Shown in pieces: positions 6,301-9,752 of a DNA stretch of 9,752 nt. Location: NCBI GenBank assembly GCA_039812685.1, contig JBDIBB010000139.1, positions 1 to 9,752 on the forward strand, written 5' to 3'. The DNA comes from JBDIBB01 sp039812685. GTDB taxonomy: Bacteria > Acidobacteriota > Vicinamibacteria > Vicinamibacterales > JAFNAJ01. Position numbers and translations under genes: made by a program. Each line of letters opens with the position of its first letter. Position 1 is the stretch's first letter. The notes beneath the pieces were generated by a model. It was given only the letters and a program-made list of their open reading frames with translations, was not told the origin of the DNA and made no database searches.

Positions 6301-8040
6301 ATGGCCAGACGATCCGTTCTATTGCTCGCGCTCGCCGCGCTGATCGGGCTGCCGCCGGCAGCCGTCGCCCAGCAGCTCGCCGTGCAGGAGCTGGTGCTCG
6401 ACAACGGCATGAAGGTGCTCATGGTGCCGCGCAAGGGCGACCCGAACGTGGCCGCCGGCTGGGTGGCCAGGGTGGGCTCGGTGAACGAGCGGCCGGGCAT
6501 CACCGGCATCAGCCACCTCTTCGAGCACATGATGTTCAAGGGCACCCGCGCGATCGGGACCACGGACATCGAGAAGGACCTGCAACTGCAGGCGCAGATG
6601 GACGCCGTGAAGGCGAAGATCCGCGTCGAGGAGCAGGATCAGTTCCGGCGGCTGCGGCTTGGCGAGATCACGGACCTTCGCGATCCGAAGACGCGGTCCG
6701 CGGCCCACAACGCCCTGCTCGCGGAGCTGGCGGGGCTCGAGAAGGCCCAGAAGGACCTGATCGTCAAGAACGAGTTCGACCGGATCTACACCTCGGCCGG
6801 CGCCAGCGGGATGAACGCGGGCACGTCCAACGACTTCACCATCTACTTCATCAACGTCCCGGCCAACAAGCTGGAGCTGTGGTTCTGGATGGAGTCGGAC
6901 CGGCTGGCCAACCCGGTCTTCCGCGAGTTCTACGCCGAGCGCGACGTGGTGCGCGAGGAGCGCCGCCTGCGCACCGAGAGCACGCCCACGGGCCGCTTCC
7001 AGGAGGAGTTCGAGGCGATGTTCTGGAGCGCCTCGCCCTATCACTGGCCGGTGGTCGGCTGGCCGAGCGACGTGGAGAACATCACGCGCGCCGAGGCGCT
7101 GGCCTACTTCGATCTCAACTACGCGCCCAACAACCTGACGGCGTGCCTGGTGGGTGATTTCGAGCCCGAGCAGGCCCGGCAGCTCGCACAGCGGTACTTC
7201 GGCCGCCTGAAGCGAAACCCCGTCGATCCCGAGCCGGTGCGCACGCGCGAGGTGGAGCCGCAGGCCGAGAAGCGGATGATCGCCTACGCCGACACCAGCC
7301 CGCAGGCGCAGGTGCGCTACCACACGGTGGCCGACGGCCATCGCGACGAGCCGGCGCTGGTGGTGATGGGCGCGCTGCTGAGCGGCCGCACCGGCCGGCT
7401 CTACAAGTCGCTCGTGCTCGACCGCAAGATCGCGACCGACGTCTCGGCCGGGCAGAACGGCATGAAGTGGGAGGGCTACTTCAGCCTCAACGCCACCGCC
7501 CGGCCCGGCAGCACGCCCGAGCAGGCCGAGCAGGCGCTCTACGAGGAAGTCGAGAAGCTGGCGAAGGCGCCCGTCGAGGCGCGCGAGCTGCAGAAGGTGA
7601 AGAACCGGTTCGCGGCCGACGACTTCCGCCGCCTGCAGAGCAACTTCGCGCTGATGCTGCAGCTGCTGCTCGCCGACAACACGCGCGGCTGGCAGAGCTT
7701 CTTCGACGATCCGAAGCGCATCGAGGCGGTCACCGCCGAGGACGTGCAGCGCGTGGCCGCCACGTATTTCATGCCCGAGCGCCGCGCCGTGGTCCTCTAC
7801 TACACGAAGAAGGCGGCCGATGGCGCCACCGACACCACCGATCCGGTGCTCGAGGGGCTCGACGACCAGGAGCGCGCGCAGGTGGCGCAGATGCGCGCCA
7901 TGGTGCGGCAGATGAAGCCGGACCAGATCCAGCAGTTCCTCACGAAGATCGAGGAGGCCGAGGGCATGGCCCCGCCGGAGAAGCAGAAGCTGCTGAAAGC
8001 CATCAAGACGCTGCTGCAGCAGGCGTTGAAGGGAGCCTGA
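6301..8040 (+). CDS. Secreted M16-family zinc metallopeptidase, catalytic subunit
   Basis: A 579-residue protein with a signal peptide (Arg-Arg at 3-4, Leu/Ala-rich core, probable cleavage after Ala23 in AVA-QQ), so it is likely periplasmic or exported. The M16 zinc site is complete: HLFEH at 72-76 (His72, Glu75, His76) with the third ligand Glu220 in VVREER and the companion Glu213 seven residues earlier. The spacing from His76 to Glu220 is 144 residues against about 76 usually, because of a charged, helix-prone insert at about 95-160 ahead of SGMNAGTSNDFT. The second half keeps the M16 fold but lacks the substrate-binding R/Y pair (Val372 and Thr379 at those sites). A tail of about 75 residues, helical and charged, follows the last M16 segment and explains part of the extra length. 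AGGGAAAGG (6284-6292) lies 8 nt before the ATG. It probably pairs with the next gene's product, which has the complementary residues. The natural substrate is unknown. Confidence 0.9.
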   Translation: MARRSVLLLALAALIGLPPAAVAQQLAVQELVLDNGMKVLMVPRKGDPNVAAGWVARVGSVNERPGITGISHLFEHMMFKGTRAIGTTDIEKDLQLQAQMDAVKAKIRVEEQDQFRRLRLGEITDLRDPKTRSAAHNALLAELAGLEKAQKDLIVKNEFDRIYTSAGASGMNAGTSNDFTIYFINVPANKLELWFWMESDRLANPVFREFYAERDVVREERRLRTESTPTGRFQEEFEAMFWSASPYHWPVVGWPSDVENITRAEALAYFDLNYAPNNLTACLVGDFEPEQARQLAQRYFGRLKRNPVDPEPVRTREVEPQAEKRMIAYADTSPQAQVRYHTVADGHRDEPALVVMGALLSGRTGRLYKSLVLDRKIATDVSAGQNGMKWEGYFSLNATARPGSTPEQAEQALYEEVEKLAKAPVEARELQKVKNRFAADDFRRLQSNFALMLQLLLADNTRGWQSFFDDPKRIEAVTAEDVQRVAATYFMPERRAVVLYYTKKAADGATDTTDPVLEGLDDQERAQVAQMRAMVRQMKPDQIQQFLTKIEEAEGMAPPEKQKLLKAIKTLLQQALKGA

Positions 8041-8045
8041 GGTGA
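8039..8045 (+). promoter_or_regulatory. Ribosome binding site that favours the ATG at 8051
   Basis: GAGGTGA is a 7-nt match to the anti-Shine-Dalgarno sequence, 5 nt before ATG 8051, and it overlaps the stop of the upstream gene (TGA 8038-8040). A competing GTG start at 8042 has only GGAG (8032-8035), 6 nt upstream. The overlap couples translation of the two M16 genes. Confidence 0.5.
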
Positions 8046-8050
8046 AGACG

Positions 8051-9544
8051 ATGAGAGCATTCGCCACCCTCGCGGCGGCCACGGCCCTGGTCGTCGCCGC
8101 CGCCGCGCCTGTCCCGGCGCAGGTGCCCGCGCACCCGCGCGAGCTGAAGTTCGCGCCGCTGACCTTCACGCCGCCCGAAGCGGCCCGCCATCGTCGCGTG
8201 CTGAAGAACAAGGTCGCCGCCTACATGGTGGAAGACCACGATCTGCCGCTGGTCAGCGTGACCGTGCTGGTGCGGGCCGGCAGCTACCTCGATCCGCAGG
8301 GGAAGACGGGGCTTGCCGCGGCCGTCGGCAGCCAGATGCGCGCCGGCGGCGCCGGCACGTTCTCCGCCGAGCAGTTCGACGAGGAGCTCGACTTCCTGGC
8401 GGCCAACCTCACGATGGGGTTCGGCCCCACCTCGGCGAGCGCCAGCATCAACTTCCTGGCCAAGGACACCGACAAGGCGCTCGACCTGCTCTTCGACATG
8501 CTGCGGCGGCCGGCGTTCCAGGCCGATCGCTTCGATCTCTACCGGACGCAGGCGCTGCAGAACCTCGAGCGGCGCAACGACAACACGGCCGGCATCGAGG
8601 CGCGCGAGTGGGCGCGGTTGATCTACGGCGCCGACCACTTCTCCACGCTGCCGGTGACCAGGGCGTCGGTCGAGGCGATCACCCGCGAGGATCTCGCCGC
8701 CTTCCACCGGCAGTGGGTCCACCCCGGCAACTTCATCCTCGCGGTGGCGGGCGATTTCAAGCCCGAGGAGATCGCCGCGAAGCTCGACGCGCGCATGGAA
8801 GGGTGGGCCGTTCCGGCCGGCGCGAAGGTGCCCCCGGTGCCGAAGCCGTCGCACGCGCCGGTGGCCGGGCTCTACATGGTGGACAAGCCCGACGTCAACC
8901 AGGGGCGCGTCACCATGGGGCAACTCGGCATCGAGCGCGGCAACCCCGACGAGTACGCCATCGAGATGATGAACGACGTGCTCGGCGGCTCCGGGTTCAC
9001 CTCGCGCATCACCAACCGCGTCCGCAGCGACGAGGGCCTGGCCTACAGCGCCGGCTCGGCGTTCGGCGTCGGCACCTACTACCCGGGCGCATTCCGCGCC
9101 GTGTTCCAGTCCAAGAGCGAGACCGTGGCGCAGGCGGCGCAGATCGTGCTCGAGGAAATCGATCGCATCCGGCGGGAGCCGGTCTCCGAGGAGGAACTGC
9201 AGACGGTGAAGAACTCCGCCATCGAGGTCTTCCCGCGCCAGTTCTCGTCGGCCGCCGCCACGGCGGCGATCTTCGCCAGCGACGAGCTGACGGGCCGCGA
9301 TCCGGGGTACTGGAAGACGTACCGCGACCGCATTCGTGCGGTGACGGTGGCCGACGTGCAGCGGGTGGCGCAGAAGTACCTGCAGCCCGACAGGATCGTC
9401 ATCCTCGCCGTGGGCAACGTCGACGCGATGCTGAAGGGCAACGCCGACACGCCGCAGTACTCCTTCGAGAAGCTGCGCGCCGGCAAGGCCATCGTCCGGA
9501 TTCCGCTGCCCGATCCGATGACGATGGTGTATCCGGCGAAGTAG
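8051..9544 (+). CDS. Secreted M16-family protein, non-catalytic subunit with R/Y pair
   Basis: A 497-residue M16-fold protein with an N-terminal signal peptide (MRAFATLAAATALVV..., probable cleavage near PAQ at about residue 24), so exported like its partner. Where M16 peptidases have HxxEH, this one reads AAVGS (residues 90-94), with His, Glu and His replaced by Ala, Gly and Ser, so it cannot bind zinc there. The second half has the conserved segment VRSDEGLAYSAGS with Arg325 and Tyr332, seven residues apart, the R/Y pair used in substrate binding. This is the pattern of the alpha-like partner in M16 heterodimers such as mitochondrial processing peptidase and bacterial two-subunit M16 enzymes. 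Ten nucleotides separate it from the catalytic gene. I chose ATG 8051 because of the GAGGTGA site; a GTG at 8042 adds three residues (MKT) and is also workable. Substrate is unknown. Confidence 0.88.
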   Translation: MRAFATLAAATALVVAAAAPVPAQVPAHPRELKFAPLTFTPPEAARHRRVLKNKVAAYMVEDHDLPLVSVTVLVRAGSYLDPQGKTGLAAAVGSQMRAGGAGTFSAEQFDEELDFLAANLTMGFGPTSASASINFLAKDTDKALDLLFDMLRRPAFQADRFDLYRTQALQNLERRNDNTAGIEAREWARLIYGADHFSTLPVTRASVEAITREDLAAFHRQWVHPGNFILAVAGDFKPEEIAAKLDARMEGWAVPAGAKVPPVPKPSHAPVAGLYMVDKPDVNQGRVTMGQLGIERGNPDEYAIEMMNDVLGGSGFTSRITNRVRSDEGLAYSAGSAFGVGTYYPGAFRAVFQSKSETVAQAAQIVLEEIDRIRREPVSEEELQTVKNSAIEVFPRQFSSAAATAAIFASDELTGRDPGYWKTYRDRIRAVTVADVQRVAQKYLQPDRIVILAVGNVDAMLKGNADTPQYSFEKLRAGKAIVRIPLPDPMTMVYPAK

Positions 9545-9569
9545 CAGGGAGGCCCGCCCGCGCGGGGTG

Positions 9570-9595
9570 GCCCCGGTGCCGGCCGGCGCCGGGGC
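9570..9595 (+). terminator. Near-perfect G/C palindrome 25 nt after the M16 stop
   Basis: Two 13-nt arms, 9570-9582 and 9583-9595, are complementary apart from one G-T wobble, so they can form a very stable hairpin with a minimal CCGG-type loop. No T-run follows. Its position right after the operon's last stop suggests a 3'-end hairpin that stabilises or terminates the transcript. Confidence 0.45.
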
Positions 9596-9638
9596 GTCCC
9601 GCCGGCCGGGTGCAGGAGGTCGCGGCGCCTGTCGTCGT

Positions 9639-9679
9639 GCCGGCGGCGCGCCGCCGCCGCGCCGCCGCCGGCCGGCGGC
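9639..9679. repeat. 41-nt pure G/C tract with two perfect palindromes
   Basis: The tract has no A or T and is built largely from GCC/GGC triplets. It contains a perfect 14-nt palindrome at 9642-9655 (GGCGGCG-CGCCGCC) and a perfect 16-nt palindrome at 9664-9679 (GCCGCCGG-CCGGCGGC). The second ends 3 nt before a -10-like hexamer and occupies the space where a -35 box would be, so it could be an operator or structural element. Slippage-prone low-complexity sequence is the simpler explanation. Confidence 0.5.
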
Positions 9680-9682
9680 TGC

Positions 9683-9688
9683 TATGCT
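9683..9688 (+). promoter_or_regulatory. Candidate -10 element for a leaderless DinB-like mRNA
   Basis: TATGCT (4 of 6 to TATAAT) ends 6 nt before the ATG at 9695. Transcription would normally begin about 7 nt past the hexamer, at or next to the A of the start codon. No Shine-Dalgarno sequence fits between them, which supports leaderless initiation. No -35 hexamer is seen. Confidence 0.4.
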
Positions 9689-9694
9689 CAGGGC

Positions 9695-9752
9695 ATGACT
9701 GGCAGACCCTCAGAGCAGGAGTACCCGCCCTACTTCGCGAACTACGTCGCGC
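9695..9752 (+). CDS. DinB-family protein, N-terminal fragment (cut by window end)
   Basis: Only 19 codons are visible, beginning MTGRPSEQEYPPYFANYVA. This opening (a short polar start, then EYxPYFxxYV) is like the N-terminus of many DinB/YfiT-type four-helix-bundle proteins, which start with the first bundle helix. Those are putative metal-dependent enzymes, often thiol transferases, and are numerous in Acidobacteriota. The metal-binding His residues lie outside the window, so the call rests on the opening alone. There is no Shine-Dalgarno site; the upstream TATGCT suggests a leaderless transcript. It is separated from the M16 operon by 150 nt with a strong hairpin, so it is probably its own unit. 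Confidence 0.55.
   Translation, partial: MTGRPSEQEYPPYFANYVA

Larger units (their letters stand above)
9545..9694. other. 150-nt intergenic region, almost pure G/C
   Basis: The gap holds the hairpin after the M16 operon, a second G/C-rich stretch around 9600-9640 with no gene I can recognise, the 41-nt pure G/C tract, and the -10-like hexamer of the DinB-like gene. No small ORF with a ribosome site stands out. Confidence 0.5.

Noticed and set aside
6319..8211. 630-codon minus-strand open frame opposite the first M16 gene
   Set aside because: Its length comes from codon bias on the coding strand; the sense strand has a signal peptide and a complete zinc site.

Overview
This is a GC-rich (roughly 70% by eye), densely coded bacterial chromosomal segment. 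Every full-length product has a recognisable family. The mix is a Uup-type ABC-F ATPase, a histone H1-like Lys/Ala-rich protein, LeuA, two GlmM/ManB-type phosphohexomutases, a pair of exported M16 peptidase-like proteins and a DinB-like protein. Together with the strong G/C third-position bias, it fits an Acidobacteriota genome, perhaps Vicinamibacteria. That placement is an inference from gene content only. I see no mobile element, CRISPR array, tRNA or rRNA.

Layout. Positions 1-1158 (+) hold the C-terminal part of a Uup-type ABC-F protein. It converges on a 145-residue histone H1-like protein on the minus strand (1268-1705), with two G/C-rich hairpins between the two stops. A 182-bp divergent intergenic region (1706-1887) separates the histone-like gene from a plus-strand cluster. 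The cluster is leuA (1888-3489), a phosphohexomutase-like gene overlapping it by ATGA (3486-4844), and a second phosphohexomutase 19 nt further on (4864-6228). After 72 nt comes a likely two-gene operon of secreted M16-family proteins (6301-8040 and 8051-9544). The window ends with a hairpin, a 41-nt pure G/C tract with two perfect palindromes, and the first 19 codons of a probable DinB-family protein (9695 onward) that may be translated from a leaderless mRNA.

How the genes work together. Two adjacent paralogue pairs show the same theme: one copy keeps the catalytic residues and its neighbour has lost them. In the mutase pair, the downstream copy has TASHNP, DMDADR, GEGNG and RGSNTEP. The upstream copy has Gly for the phosphoserine, Glu for one metal-binding Asp, and TQS for TEP, so it looks like a pseudoenzyme. 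In the M16 pair, the first protein has the zinc site (HLFEH plus a distal Glu) but no R/Y pair, and the second lacks the zinc site but has the R/Y pair. The M16 arrangement is a known heterodimer type. The mutase pair, translationally coupled to leuA, is the part most worth a second look.
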